Shown here piece by piece: positions 40,463-49,079 of a stretch of DNA of 64,000 bases (position 1 is its first letter; each line of letters opens with the position of its first letter). Under the pieces are notes generated by a model. That model was not told the DNA's origin. It made no database searches and saw nothing but the letters and a program-made list of their open reading frames with translations. The position numbers and the translations under genes are program-made. This stretch comes from VXMT01 sp965204835 (lineage in GTDB: Bacteria > Chloroflexota > Dehalococcoidia > UBA2979). Location of the stretch: contig OZ242017.1 of the NCBI GenBank assembly GCA_965204835.1, positions 806,001 to 870,000 on the forward strand, given 5' to 3'.

Positions 40463-40912
40463 TTACTGCCCCGCGTCCGACGGCGCACGGCCATTGCCCT
40501 CGGTGGGCTCGCCGTCTGGGGCCGCTCGCGTAGGCTCCTCGCCCGCCTGCGCAACGGCCTCGATCGCGACGGCGCTCTCGTCTTCCACGGCCTCGTCGTC
40601 GTGGGGGCCGGCGCCGTTGGCCGACAACTCCTCGGGAAGCTCGACACGACGACCGTGCAGCTCGTCCTCGGTGAGCGAGGCGATCGCCTCCTCCTCGGAC
40701 TGACCGCTGCGCATGCGCCGCGTGATCGCGACGCCCGCGAGCGCGACGAGCGAGGTGGAGATCGCGGCCCCGCCGGCGATGAACTTGTGCCGGCGCACCA
40801 CGTCCGGGAAGCGCTCCAGCGCCCTGTGGGCCAGGCGGATCGCGTCGCCGGCCGTGTGCGTGACGCGTTCGCCACCGCTGGGGTGCTTGAGGTCGTCGGG
40901 TATGAGGTTCAC
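40463..40912 (-). CDS. Hypothetical membrane-anchored protein
   Basis: This 149-residue protein has an N-terminal soluble part (NLIPDDLKHPSGGERVTHTA), one membrane helix near residue 48 (FIAGGAAISTSLVALAGVAI) followed by TRRMRSG, and a long acidic, low-complexity tail. I do not recognise it. It lies 12 bp before the antitoxin-like gene and 40 bp after ribH. Confidence 0.65.
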   Translation of the reverse strand: MNLIPDDLKHPSGGERVTHTAGDAIRLAHRALERFPDVVRRHKFIAGGAAISTSLVALAGVAITRRMRSGQSEEEAIASLTEDELHGRRVELPEELSANGAGPHDDEAVEDESAVAIEAVAQAGEEPTRAAPDGEPTEGNGRAPSDAGQ

Positions 40913-40954
40913 GGGTAATCGTCCCTGCTGCGGCCCGGCTGGGAGGGCCTTCCC

Positions 40955-41428
40955 TTACGCGCGCTCTCCGAGGGCGCGGAACAGGTTCGCCATCTCGATG
41001 GCGGCTCGCATCGCCTCGTCGCCCTTGTTGCCCGCCGAGCCACCAGAGCGGGCACGGGCCTGCGCCATCGTGTCGCAGGTGAGGACGCCAAAGGCCACCG
41101 GGAGGTTGAACTCCTGGGAGACCAGTGTAGCGCCACGGGCCGCTTCGCTGCATACGTAATCAAAGTGCGGCGTCTCACCCCGCACCACCGCGCCGAGCAG
41201 CACGATCGCGTCGTACCCCCCGTTGCCGGCCAGCCGCCGCGCGGCCTGCGGCAGCTCGAACGCCCCGGGCACGCGCACCACGTCGAGCGCGTCGTCGGCG
41301 ACGCCGAGGTCCTTCGCGGTCGCGCGTGCGCCGTTCAGCAGCGGCTCGGTCACGATCTCGTTGAAGCGCGAGACCGCAACGGCGACGCGCAGTCCGGAAC
41401 CGTCGAGGCCGCCCGTGATCTCCGCCAC
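40955..41428 (-). CDS. ribH: 6,7-dimethyl-8-ribityllumazine synthase
   Basis: This 157-residue enzyme performs the penultimate step of riboflavin synthesis. Seen are VAVSRFNEIVTEPLLNGA near residue 17, VRVPGAFELPQAARRLA, AIVLLGAVVRGETPHFDYVC, VAFGVLTCDTMAQA and GDEAMRAAIEMANLFR at the end. It starts one base after the ribBA stop and completes the leftward operon ribE-ribBA-ribH. The length is normal for the lumazine synthase family. Confidence 0.95.
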   Translation of the reverse strand: MAEITGGLDGSGLRVAVAVSRFNEIVTEPLLNGARATAKDLGVADDALDVVRVPGAFELPQAARRLAGNGGYDAIVLLGAVVRGETPHFDYVCSEAARGATLVSQEFNLPVAFGVLTCDTMAQARARSGGSAGNKGDEAMRAAIEMANLFRALGERA

Positions 41429-41429
41429 G

Positions 41430-42701
41430 CTATTCCAGCTCCTCGGACTCGAGGAGGTGGCCCATCCGCTCGCGCTTCGTGCGCAGGTAGCCCTCGTTGT
41501 GCGGGTTGGGGGCCATCTCGATCGGCACGCGCTCGACGATCTCGAGGCCGAAGCCTTCGAGGCCGGAGCGCTTGACCGGGTTGTTGGTCATCAGCCGCAT
41601 CTGCTTGACGCCGAGGTTAACGAGGATCTGCATGCCGATGCCGTACTCGCGGCTGTCGGCGGGCAGACCGAGCGCCTCGTTCGCCTCGACGGTGTCCATG
41701 CCGCGGTCCTGGAGGTTGTAGGCGCGGATCTTGTTGTGCAGGCCGATGCCACGACCCTCCTGGTCCATGTAGAGCACGATGCCCCGGCCCTCGACGGCGA
41801 CGCGGCGGATCGCCTCGTCGAGTTGCTCGCCGCAGTCGCAGCGCTGGGAGCCGAAGACGTCGCCGGTCACGCACTGGTCATGCACGCGCACAAGCACCGG
41901 CTCGTGCGTGCCGACGTCGCCCATGACCAGTGCGACGTGCACCTTCTCGTCGATGAGCGTGCTGAAGTGGATGGCGCGGAACACGCCGTGCGCGGTGGGC
42001 AACTCGGTCTCACTCGCCCGTTCGATCAGCGAGTCGACGCTCAGTCGGTACTTGATGAGGTCGTTGACGGTCACGATCTTGAGGTCGTGCTCGGCCGCGA
42101 ACTCGATCAGGCTCGGCATCCGGGCCATCGTGCCGTCATCGGCCATGACCTCGCAGATCACCGACGCGGGCGTGCGGCCCGCGAGCTTCGCGAGGTCGAC
42201 CGAGGCCTCGGTCTGGCCGGCGCGCACCAGCACCCCGCCCTCGCGCGCCCGCAGCGGGAACATGTGCCCCGGCTGCGTGAGGTCCTCGGGCCGCGAGTTC
42301 GGGTCGGCCAGCACCTGCACGGTGCGGGCGCGGTCGGCGGCCGAGATGCCCGTCGTCACGCCGGTGGCGGCCTCGACGCTCACGGTGAAGGCGGTGCCGA
42401 GCGGCGCCGTGTTCTCCGAGGTCATCTGCGGGATGCCGAGCGCGTCCAGCCGCTCGCCCGTCATGGCCATGCAGATCAGGCCGCGCGCGTGCATCGCCAT
42501 GAAGTTGATGGCGTCGGCGTCCACCACGTCAGCCGGGTAGCAGACGTCGCCTTCGTTCTCGCGGTCCTCGTCGTCGACGATGATGATCGGGCGGCCGAGG
42601 CGGAACTCCTCGATCGCCTCGGGCACCTCGACGACATCGCGGGCGCCGAGGGTTGAGGCGTCGGTGGCCTCGCGCTCCGGGGCGGTGGGTTGGTCGCTCA
42701 C
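41430..42701 (-). CDS. ribBA: DHBP synthase/GTP cyclohydrolase II
   Basis: This 423-residue bifunctional enzyme supplies both precursors of riboflavin. Residues about 28-225 are DHBP synthase (IIIVDDEDRENEGDVCYPAD, INFMAMHARGLICMAMTGER, FTVSVEAATGVTTGISAADR). Residues 226-420 are GTP cyclohydrolase II with zinc cysteines in GDVFGSQRCDCGEQLDEAI, then YMDQEGRGIGLHNKIRAYNL and LGVKQMRLMTNNPVK. It overlaps the riboflavin synthase stop by four bases and is followed by ribH. Confidence 0.95.
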   Translation of the reverse strand: MSDQPTAPEREATDASTLGARDVVEVPEAIEEFRLGRPIIIVDDEDRENEGDVCYPADVVDADAINFMAMHARGLICMAMTGERLDALGIPQMTSENTAPLGTAFTVSVEAATGVTTGISAADRARTVQVLADPNSRPEDLTQPGHMFPLRAREGGVLVRAGQTEASVDLAKLAGRTPASVICEVMADDGTMARMPSLIEFAAEHDLKIVTVNDLIKYRLSVDSLIERASETELPTAHGVFRAIHFSTLIDEKVHVALVMGDVGTHEPVLVRVHDQCVTGDVFGSQRCDCGEQLDEAIRRVAVEGRGIVLYMDQEGRGIGLHNKIRAYNLQDRGMDTVEANEALGLPADSREYGIGMQILVNLGVKQMRLMTNNPVKRSGLEGFGLEIVERVPIEMAPNPHNEGYLRTKRERMGHLLESEELE

Positions 42702-43303
42702 GCAGTGCTCCCGGCGTCCCCGGCCGAGCGGGCATCCAGGAGTTGCTCGATGTACCGGGCGATGATGTCGGTTTCGAGGTTGATGCTATCACCCGGCTCC
42801 CGGCTCGTCAGGTTGGTGTGCTCCTGCGTGTACTGCACCAGCGAGACGGAGAACGTCTCGTCGTCCTTCGCCATCACGGTCAGCGAGGCGCCGTCCAGGC
42901 ACACCGGGCCCTTCATCAGCACGTACGGCAGGTAGTCGGGGTCCGGCCGGTAGCGGACGATCACCGCGTCCTCCTCCGGCGTGATGCTCACCAGCTCGCA
43001 CGTGGTCTCCACCACGCCGCGCACGATGTGCCCGGAGAGCCGGTCCACCGGCCGCACGGAGCGTTCGAGGTTGACGCGGTCGCCCGCCGCGCAGTTCCCG
43101 AGATTGGAGCGCCGGAACGTCTCCGGCATGACGTCGAACGTCATCGAGTCGTCGCCCATGGTCCGCACGGTGAGGTCGACGCCGTTGATAGCGATGGAGT
43201 CGCCGAGCTGCGTGTCCTCGATGATCTCGGAGCACTCGATGACGAGTTCGCCGCCCTCGCGCGACCGTACGGTGCCGACCTCTTCGATGATGCCAGTGAA
43301 CAT
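42698..43303 (-). CDS. ribE: Riboflavin synthase alpha chain
   Basis: This 201-residue protein converts 6,7-dimethyl-8-ribityllumazine to riboflavin. Its two similar lumazine-binding domains are visible: MFTGIIEEVGTV, LGDSIAINGVDLTV and MTFDVMPETFRRSNLG in the first, and GHIVRGVVETTCEL, GASLTVMAKDDETFSVSLV in the second. It is the first gene of the leftward rib operon. No FMN riboswitch-like leader is evident in the 127 bp before it. Confidence 0.95.
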   Translation of the reverse strand: MFTGIIEEVGTVRSREGGELVIECSEIIEDTQLGDSIAINGVDLTVRTMGDDSMTFDVMPETFRRSNLGNCAAGDRVNLERSVRPVDRLSGHIVRGVVETTCELVSITPEEDAVIVRYRPDPDYLPYVLMKGPVCLDGASLTVMAKDDETFSVSLVQYTQEHTNLTSREPGDSINLETDIIARYIEQLLDARSAGDAGSTA

Positions 43304-43430
43304 GCGCGCCCCTCCGCCGCCGTGCGGACAAGCCTACCGCTCCGAGCCCCGTCGTGCGCGGCTGCTGGCTACACGAGAACGAAGCGTCCTCGGCCCGGTC
43401 GCCCGCCCGCTCAGAGAAGCGAGGCGCAGA

Positions 43431-44696
43431 TCACGGCCACACCCACTGGCGATCCTCGCCGACTGCGTGGTTCAGCCACACCGACGCCGCCAACTGCTCG
43501 ACCAGCGCGGCCTGAGACGGGGTTCCATCGCAATCGTAGATGCAGCCCGAGTAGGGGCTGCGTTCCAGCTCGCTATAGGCGTCATCAAGGAAGAGCCATG
43601 TATCGCGGTCTCGGCTATCACGGAAGTACACCCCGGACTGCTGCCCGCACTTGACCGCGTCCCAGATGCTCTCGAAGGGTCCGGCGAGGTCGCACAGGAC
43701 GCTGCTCGCTGCTGATCTGGACCGTACGGACAGGCCCGGCGGTGCGTCGTACACCAGCCGGGGTCGCTGATCGATCGCGCATTCCGCCAGGACGACCGAG
43801 TCCGAGTCGAGGTCGTGGTCGGCAGCGCGGCGCAGCGGGGGCGGGATGCAGCCGGCGAGGTCGTTGCCACCGAGGTAGACGGCATCGAGCTTGCCGAGCA
43901 GCCCCACCTTCAACGGGAGCGTGCCCGTCAGGGCATTCCCGTCGAGGCGCAACTCGGTCAGTTCGGCGAGATCCCCAAGGTAGCCCCAGATCTCGCCCGC
44001 GAGCCCGCGGTTCGATAGGTCCAGTCCGGTCACGCGCGGTGGCGATCCGCTCACGGTCACACCCTCCCACTCCGTGGTCGGGGCGCCGACGTCCCAGTCG
44101 AGTTCCGTCGCGCCGCCCTCGAGCACGTCGCGCAGCGCCAGCAGGTGCTCGCGGTCGATGAGCAGCCGGGCATTGTCGCGCGGGATGGCGACGGTGAGGT
44201 CGCCGTAGCGGTAACGGCCGTCCTCGCTGATGCCGTCGTCGAGCGGCAGCGGATTCATGCCGAGCGGTCGCCAGCGGACAGTCCCGCCTGGGCGTCCAGC
44301 GCGGCAGCTCGTACTGGGGCAGGCCTGCACGAAGATCGACTCGGGCGCGGTCTCGCGCTGCCACACTCGCACTGCGACGCCGCCGAGTACCGCGTCGCCG
44401 TAGCGGTGGTGCGAGACATCGGCGTATCCCTCCGAGCGGCCGGTTCGGTCGAGGTCGCCAAAGGACAGCATCGACAGCGCGTCGACGCCGTCGCCCCGCA
44501 GGCGCGCGCTGACGCGGAGGTCGTCGGGGTCGTCGATGTGTTGGTATACGCGCAGCTCCACGATTACGGGTGCGGGGACGGCGTCCGTCGTGGCGTCGCC
44601 GGTGCCGCATCCTGCGACGACGACCACGACGGCCACGATGGCCGCCGCGAGTGTGCCCGTGCCGATGGCAGCGACGAGGGTCCTGGTGCGGGTCAC
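43431..44696 (-). CDS. Lipoprotein with plant-type leucine-rich repeats
   Basis: This protein of about 421 residues is exported as a lipoprotein: TGTLAAAIVAVVVVVAGC ends in a lipobox, with the acylated Cys near residue 30. Residues 245-310 contain two to three LRR units of the LxxLxLxxNxLxGxIP type (LDLSNRGLAGEIWGYLG, LTELRLDGNALTGTLP, LDAVYLGGNDLAGCIPPPL). The rest is unassigned and has several cysteines. The start is the GTG at 44696, preceded by GAGGGA. It stands alone between ribE and ribD. A surface or binding role is likely; the partner is unknown. Confidence 0.75.
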   Translation of the reverse strand: MTRTRTLVAAIGTGTLAAAIVAVVVVVAGCGTGDATTDAVPAPVIVELRVYQHIDDPDDLRVSARLRGDGVDALSMLSFGDLDRTGRSEGYADVSHHRYGDAVLGGVAVRVWQRETAPESIFVQACPSTSCRAGRPGGTVRWRPLGMNPLPLDDGISEDGRYRYGDLTVAIPRDNARLLIDREHLLALRDVLEGGATELDWDVGAPTTEWEGVTVSGSPPRVTGLDLSNRGLAGEIWGYLGDLAELTELRLDGNALTGTLPLKVGLLGKLDAVYLGGNDLAGCIPPPLRRAADHDLDSDSVVLAECAIDQRPRLVYDAPPGLSVRSRSAASSVLCDLAGPFESIWDAVKCGQQSGVYFRDSRDRDTWLFLDDAYSELERSPYSGCIYDCDGTPSQAALVEQLAASVWLNHAVGEDRQWVWP

Positions 44697-44828
44697 GGCA
44701 CATCCCTCTGAGGCGGCTTCTCGGCGGCGCACCGCGCGACCGCTCTCGCGCCGCCGAGGGGGGATGCCCCAGCCATCCCTGTTGTTCTACTACGCGCGGG
44801 GGGCAGACTCAGATTCGTCGTGCGCGTA

Positions 44829-45935
44829 TCACGCCTCGGGCCATACGGGGTAGCCCGTGATCAGCGTGTCCTCACCCAGGCGCTCCACCGTCACGTCGCG
44901 CAGCCGCGGCGCCTGCGCCATGCGGTCCACGCCGCGGCCCGCCACGGCCGCGGGGGCGTCGAACGCGCCGATGACGAGCGGGGCGATCACCGCGTGCACC
45001 TTGTCCACGAGGCGACGGTCGAACAACGAGCCGAGCAGTACCCCGCCGCCCTCGAACAGCACGGTGAGCACGCCCCGTGCTTCGAGGGCCTCAAGCAGCG
45101 CGTCGAGGTCGACGCGGCCCTCGTCGGCGGGGAGCACGGCGACGTCCGCCCCGCGCGCCGCCATGCGGTCGCGCCACGCCGACTCGGACGCCTCCGTCGT
45201 GGCGATGAGCGTGGGGGAGGGGCCTTCGAGGATGCGCGCGTCGTCCGGCACACGCCCGCGCGAGTCGACGACGACGCGCAGCGGCTGCGGGACGCCCTCG
45301 GTCGTCCCGCCGGGGCGGGCGGTGAGCTGCGGGTCGTCGACGACGACGGTGTTGGAGCCGACCACGATGGCGTCGAGGTGCGGGCGGTGGCGGTGGGCCC
45401 ACTCCAGCGTCTCGGGACCCGACACCCACCGCGAGTCGCCCGAGGCGGCGGCGATGCGCCCGTCGATGGACGCCGCGTACTTCACGATCACGAACGGCCG
45501 ACCAGTGCGGCGGTGGTGCAGGTACCCCTCCAGCAGCTCCGACGCCTCCTCGGCGCCGTCGCCCGCCTCGACCGTGATGCCGGCCTCTTCGAGCAGGCGG
45601 TGGCCGGAGCCCGAGACGTTGGGATCGGGATCGGCGACGGCGTACCGGACGGCCTCGACGCCCGCCGCGATCAGCGCATCGATGCAGGGCGGGGTGCGGC
45701 CGTGGTGGGAGCACGGTTCGAGCGTCACGAACACCGTCGCGCCGCGTGCCGCCTCGCCGGCGTCGGCCAGGGCCTCGACCTCCGCGTGGTTGCCGCCCGG
45801 TGGCTGCGTGTGCCCGGCGCCGACGACCTCGCCGTCGCGCACGACGACCGCGCCGACCGCCGGGTTGGGCGAGGTCCAGCCGAGGGCGCGCCTCGCCTCG
45901 GCGAGCGCGGCGGTCATGAAGTCCGATGCGGGCAC
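44829..45935 (-). CDS. ribD: Riboflavin deaminase/reductase
   Basis: This 368-residue bifunctional enzyme of riboflavin synthesis acts after GTP cyclohydrolase II. The deaminase part (residues 1-145) has NHAEVEALADAGEAARG with the zinc-His/Glu and VTLEPCSHHGRTPPCIDAL. The reductase part follows with VIVKYAASIDGRIAAASGD, WVSGPETLEWAHRHRPHLDA and VLFEGGGVLLGSLFD. The GTG at 45935 with GAGGAGG five bases upstream is chosen; the open frame to 46112 is non-conserved. It is separated from the other rib genes by the LRR lipoprotein. Confidence 0.93.
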   Translation of the reverse strand: MPASDFMTAALAEARRALGWTSPNPAVGAVVVRDGEVVGAGHTQPPGGNHAEVEALADAGEAARGATVFVTLEPCSHHGRTPPCIDALIAAGVEAVRYAVADPDPNVSGSGHRLLEEAGITVEAGDGAEEASELLEGYLHHRRTGRPFVIVKYAASIDGRIAAASGDSRWVSGPETLEWAHRHRPHLDAIVVGSNTVVVDDPQLTARPGGTTEGVPQPLRVVVDSRGRVPDDARILEGPSPTLIATTEASESAWRDRMAARGADVAVLPADEGRVDLDALLEALEARGVLTVLFEGGGVLLGSLFDRRLVDKVHAVIAPLVIGAFDAPAAVAGRGVDRMAQAPRLRDVTVERLGEDTLITGYPVWPEA

Positions 45936-46122
45936 GCGGTCCTCCTCGCAGCGAGGATACCGCGCACGCCGCGATGTTCCGTGTGGGTCCGGGTAGTGGG
46001 AGCGCCCGTGCCGGGGCGCCGAGTGGGAGTCTACGCGTGGTGTAGTGCGAACACTCCGCTGCGTGATGGCTCGCTGACGACGGTCATGCCCCGACGTCGG
46101 GGCATGCGCCAATCCAGCGCGT

Positions 46123-46353
46123 CTATGGGCTGTCCGCCGCGGCGGGCTGTGGATCGGGCGACTCGGCGAGGAGTGCCCTCACGGCCGGGACGAGATCGTT
46201 CGGAATCACCATCACGGTGTGCGACCTGTCCTCGAAGGCGGCCTCGTCCTCCGCCACTGCCTCGTCCTCAGTGAGCGCGTCGTAGTACGCAATGACAGCT
46301 TGAACCCGCTCCTCGTCCCAGCCGGGGGGAAACCGGTTTTCTACGTCGCCCAT
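46123..46353 (-). CDS. Small acidic hypothetical protein
   Basis: This 76-residue protein (NRFPPGWDEERVQAVIAYYD, then LTEDEAVAEDEAAFEDRSHT) resembles short uncharacterised proteins common in Cyanobacteria and Chloroflexota, sometimes placed with toxins. No toxin partner is seen here. GAGAGAGG precedes the ATG at 46353. It lies 42 bp downstream of the tRNA gene in the same direction. Confidence 0.6.
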   Translation of the reverse strand: MGDVENRFPPGWDEERVQAVIAYYDALTEDEAVAEDEAAFEDRSHTVMVIPNDLVPAVRALLAESPDPQPAAADSP

Positions 46354-46395
46354 CAGCCTCTCTCTCGCATCACGATGGCCCGGTAAGGCCGGGGA

Positions 46396-46471
46396 TGGTG
46401 GACCGGGAGGGACTCGAACCCTCAGCTAGCAAATGCCAAGTCTGCGTGTGTTTCCGTTACACTACCGGCCC
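46396..46471 (-). tRNA. Atypical tRNA gene with encoded CCA (anticodon probably UGG)
   Basis: The leftward sequence folds as a cloverleaf. Acceptor GGGCCGG pairs with CCGGTCC (46465-46471 with 46400-46406), including a G3:U70 pair, then A73 and an encoded CCA. The D-arm is GTGT/ACAC and the T-arm GAGGG-TTCGAGT-CCCTC. The anticodon stem GCAGA/TTTGC leaves the loop CTTGGCA, reading UGG (Pro). Two features are odd: an extra base between D-arm and anticodon stem, and C at position 37 where a purine is usual. The G3:U70 pair is the alanine identity mark, and a GGC (Ala) reading would need mispaired stem bases. The identity is therefore uncertain. Confidence 0.7.
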
Positions 46472-46539
46472 GCGCGCGCCACTCGGCACCTTGAAGTGCG
46501 CTGCGAACCATACGATAATCCGAGAGCCAAGTCTGCGTG
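46435..46539. repeat. 14-nt direct repeat of the tRNA anticodon arm
   Basis: GCCAAGTCTGCGTG occurs inside the tRNA at 46435-46448 and again at 46526-46539, 91 bp apart. The outer copy is flanked by GAGAGCC and GGCTCC, which can pair to form a hairpin. Such repeats arise at attachment sites or from tRNA remnants. Confidence 0.6.
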
Positions 46540-46631
46540 GCTCCGAGCACTTGGGGCTAGCGGATAAACTGAGCCTGGCACGAAACCTGCGGTTCTCCGG
46601 AGATCCACTGTCAGGCTCACAAACAACTTCA

Positions 46632-46650
46632 GCCCCCACGCAGTGGGGGC
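46632..46650. terminator. 8-bp GC hairpin upstream of the tRNA
   Basis: GCCCCCAC, loop GCA and GTGGGGGC lie between the tRNA and the aldolase gene. Read leftward it is followed by a TGAAGTTGTTTG stretch, so termination is possible. The start of the adjacent rightward gene is 86 bp away. Confidence 0.45.
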
Positions 46651-46735
46651 TTCCTGATCCCGGCGGGTCCTCCAGCACCCAAACGTCGTGTGCGCCCCGC
46701 TCGCCGTCCCACCCGCCGCGTGCGAGGATCGCGGC

Positions 46736-47566
46736 ATGCCACTCGTCGGAGGCAGGGAACTGCTCGATCGCGCCGAGCGCGGCGGCTACGCCGTCGCCGG
46801 GTTCAACGTCTCCAACATCGAACTCGCCCTCGGCGTCATCGACGCCGCCGAGGCGCGACGCGCGCCGATCCTGCTCCAGTTCAACCCCTCCAACATCGAG
46901 CACTTCGGCGGGATCGAGGTCGCAGGCGCCACCGCGCGCGCGCTCGCGCAGCGTGCCGAGGCGCCCGTCGCGGTCCACCTCGACCACGGCCCCGACGTCA
47001 CGCTGCTGCGCGGGGCGGGCCAGGCCGGGTTCACCTCGCTCATGTTCGACGGCTCGACCACGCCCATCGACCGCAACATCCAGGACACGCGCCTCGCGGC
47101 CGCGATCGCCATCGAGTACGGCGTGGCCCTCGAGGCCGAGCTCGGCCACGTCGGCGGCCGCGAGCCCGGCGTCGCCACCTCCGAGTCGGTCCTGACCGAC
47201 CCCGCCGCCGCCCGTCGCTTCGTCGACGAGACGCAGGTCGACTCGCTCGCGATCTCGGTCGGCACGGCGCACGGGCTCGCCGGGACGGTCGACGTGGCGC
47301 TCGTGCGCGAGTTGCGGGCGGCGACGCGCGGGCTGCCACTCGTGCTGCACGGCGGGTCGGGCGTCGCGCCGAACGCGCTGCGCGACGCCGTCCGCGCCGG
47401 GGTGCGCAAGCTCAACGTCAGCACCGAGATCCACGCGGCCTTCACGCAGGCCGTGGCGGGCGCGAGCGGCTCCGACCCGCGCCCGGCGCTCCGCGAGGCG
47501 CGCAACGCGGTGGCCGCGGCCGCCTCGCTGCGCATCGACGCGCTCGGCTCGGCGCTGCGCGGCTGA
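46736..47566 (+). CDS. Class II ketose-bisphosphate aldolase
   Basis: This 276-residue metal-dependent aldolase may act on fructose- or tagatose-1,6-bisphosphate. Zinc ligands are in VHLDHGPDVTLL near residue 80 and in GTAHGLAG (residue about 180) and VLHGGSGVAPNALRDAVRAG (about 205). LMFDGSTTPIDRNIQDTR near 100 and KLNVSTEIH near 225 are family segments. The ATG at 46736 is chosen over the frame start at 46688. It is the first of a rightward run with lepB and pyrE. The exact sugar phosphate is not determined. Confidence 0.9.
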   Translation: MPLVGGRELLDRAERGGYAVAGFNVSNIELALGVIDAAEARRAPILLQFNPSNIEHFGGIEVAGATARALAQRAEAPVAVHLDHGPDVTLLRGAGQAGFTSLMFDGSTTPIDRNIQDTRLAAAIAIEYGVALEAELGHVGGREPGVATSESVLTDPAAARRFVDETQVDSLAISVGTAHGLAGTVDVALVRELRAATRGLPLVLHGGSGVAPNALRDAVRAGVRKLNVSTEIHAAFTQAVAGASGSDPRPALREARNAVAAAASLRIDALGSALRG

Positions 47567-47613
47567 GCCCGCGCGCCGCGTCCCGCGAAGGTTCCGGCAC
47601 CGGGTTGCGCGGC

Positions 47614-47619
47614 TATACT
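47614..47619 (+). promoter_or_regulatory. -10 element TATACT seven bases before the lepB start
   Basis: TATACT ends 7 nt before the ATG at 47627 and no ribosome-binding site is present. This spacing fits a leaderless transcript. A -35 element is not evident. Confidence 0.5.
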
Positions 47620-47626
47620 CGACAGG

Positions 47627-48403
47627 ATGGCCAGCTCGTACCGACCCCAGCGCGGCTTCGCCGACGCATCGGAACGCGATAGCGCCGCCGGGGTCCCCCC
47701 GGCGGCCCGACGCCTCGTACCACCCCTCTACGACCTCTCCCACGTCGGCCTCGAGGACGTCGACCCGTGGATCCCCGTCCCGGTCGCCCGCGAGCGGCCG
47801 TCGGCTGCCGCGGCGCTGTGGCCGTGGGGGCTGCGCGGGCTCGCCGACACCCTCGAGGTCGTCGCGCTCGCGCTGCTCATGTTCGTCCTCGTGCGCGGCA
47901 TCGCGCAGAACTTCGTCGTGGACGGCGGCTCGATGGAGCCGACGTTCAGCAACGGCCAGATGCTCATCGTCAACAAGCTCGCGTACTCCGAGCTCGACCT
48001 CGGCTGGGTGCCCGCCGTCGGCTCCGACGACTGGCGTCCCTTCGGCGTGCTGGAGGTCGGCGACGTGATCGTCTTCGAGTTCCCGCACGGCCAGGACCGC
48101 GACTTCGTGAAACGTGTCATCGGCCTGCCGGGTCAGACCGTCGAGGTGACCAACGGGCAGGTGCTGGTCGACGGCGTGATGCTGGTGGAGCCGTATCTCA
48201 CCGACCTCCCGCGCTACAGCTACGGCCCGGAGACGGTGCCCCCGGACCACGTCTTCGTGCTGGGGGACGCGCGCAACAACTCGTACGACTCGCACTCGTG
48301 GGGGATGCTCAACCAGTCGTTCATCATCGGCCGCGTCGATCTGCGCTACTGGCCCGTCGACCGCGCCGGGCTGGTCGGCCGCGAGACGCCATCGACGCAG
48401 TGA
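47627..48403 (+). CDS. lepB: Signal peptidase I
   Basis: This 258-residue membrane serine protease removes signal peptides from exported proteins. After about 60 soluble residues comes one membrane helix (VVALALLMFVLVRGIAQNF), then FVVDGGSMEPTFSNGQMLIV with the catalytic Ser. KRVIGLPGQTVEV near residue 165 carries the catalytic Lys, and VLGDARNNSYDSHSWG is the third signature box. The N-terminal extension is longer than in E. coli-type enzymes. It is followed by pyrE after 21 bp. Confidence 0.95.
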   Translation: MASSYRPQRGFADASERDSAAGVPPAARRLVPPLYDLSHVGLEDVDPWIPVPVARERPSAAAALWPWGLRGLADTLEVVALALLMFVLVRGIAQNFVVDGGSMEPTFSNGQMLIVNKLAYSELDLGWVPAVGSDDWRPFGVLEVGDVIVFEFPHGQDRDFVKRVIGLPGQTVEVTNGQVLVDGVMLVEPYLTDLPRYSYGPETVPPDHVFVLGDARNNSYDSHSWGMLNQSFIIGRVDLRYWPVDRAGLVGRETPSTQ

Positions 48404-48424
48404 GCGGGCGGGGAGGGTGATGCA

Positions 48425-49003
48425 GTGAGCGACGACGCGCCGAACCCGGCCGTGCTCGAGGCCGTCCGCGAGACGGGCGCGCTCCTCGAAGGCCACTTCC
48501 AGCTCGCCTCCGGCGTGCACTCGGACCGCTACCTGGAGAAGTTCAACCTCCTGCAGTGGCCCGGCCACACCGAGGAGGCGTGCCGGCCGCTGGCCGAGGC
48601 AGCTCGCGCGTTCTCGCCGAGCACCGTCGTGGGTCCCACGACCGGCGGGGTGATCCTGTCGTACGAGCTCGCACGCCAGCTCGGCGTGCGCGGCGTGATC
48701 GCCGAGCGCAACCCCGAGGGCGAGGGACGGCGCATCCAGCGCGACTTCCGCCTCGAGCCCGGCGAGCGCGTCTTCGTCATCGACGACGTGCTGACCAGCG
48801 GCGGCTCCGTGCGCGACACGATCGAGGCGGTGCGCATCGCCGGCGGCGAGCCGGTCGCCGTCGGCGTGCTGGTGGACCGCTCCGCGGGCCGCGTCACGTT
48901 CGAGGGGCTCCCGCTCCACGCCTCGATGGTGCTCGACCTCGCGACGTACCAGCCGGACGAGTGCCCGCTCTGCCGCGACGGCGTCCCGCTGACCGTGACG
49001 TAG
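48425..49003 (+). CDS. pyrE: Orotate phosphoribosyltransferase
   Basis: This 192-residue enzyme of pyrimidine synthesis transfers phosphoribosyl to orotate. It has the PRPP-binding motif VFVIDDVLTSGGSVRDTIEA near residue 118, LASGVHSDRYLEKFNLLQW near the start and VVGPTTGGVILSYELARQLG. A C-terminal Cys pair (CPLC) is present. It starts at the GTG at 48425 preceded by GGAGGG. Two hairpins follow its stop. Confidence 0.95.
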   Translation: MSDDAPNPAVLEAVRETGALLEGHFQLASGVHSDRYLEKFNLLQWPGHTEEACRPLAEAARAFSPSTVVGPTTGGVILSYELARQLGVRGVIAERNPEGEGRRIQRDFRLEPGERVFVIDDVLTSGGSVRDTIEAVRIAGGEPVAVGVLVDRSAGRVTFEGLPLHASMVLDLATYQPDECPLCRDGVPLTVT

Positions 49004-49035
49004 CAGCACCGAATCCACGGCCGTGCGTAACGAAG

Positions 49036-49060
49036 AGCCGCTGCCGAAACGGCAGCGGCT
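49036..49060 (+). terminator. 11-bp hairpin after pyrE, first of a twin pair
   Basis: AGCCGCTGCCG, loop AAA, then the perfect complement, followed by TTGACG, 33 bp after the pyrE stop. The stem sequence is almost the same as that of the second hairpin at 49080. Confidence 0.75.
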
Positions 49061-49079
49061 TGACGCCTCTTCTACGCAA

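Noticed and set aside
43304..43430. FMN riboswitch before ribE
   Set aside because: I could not find the conserved AGGGGCA/GGGGTGAAA-type blocks or long leader; the gap is only 127 bp.
46395..47195. Frame starting MVDREGLEPSAS
   Set aside because: This is a well-known type of false protein created by reading through a tRNA gene antisense.
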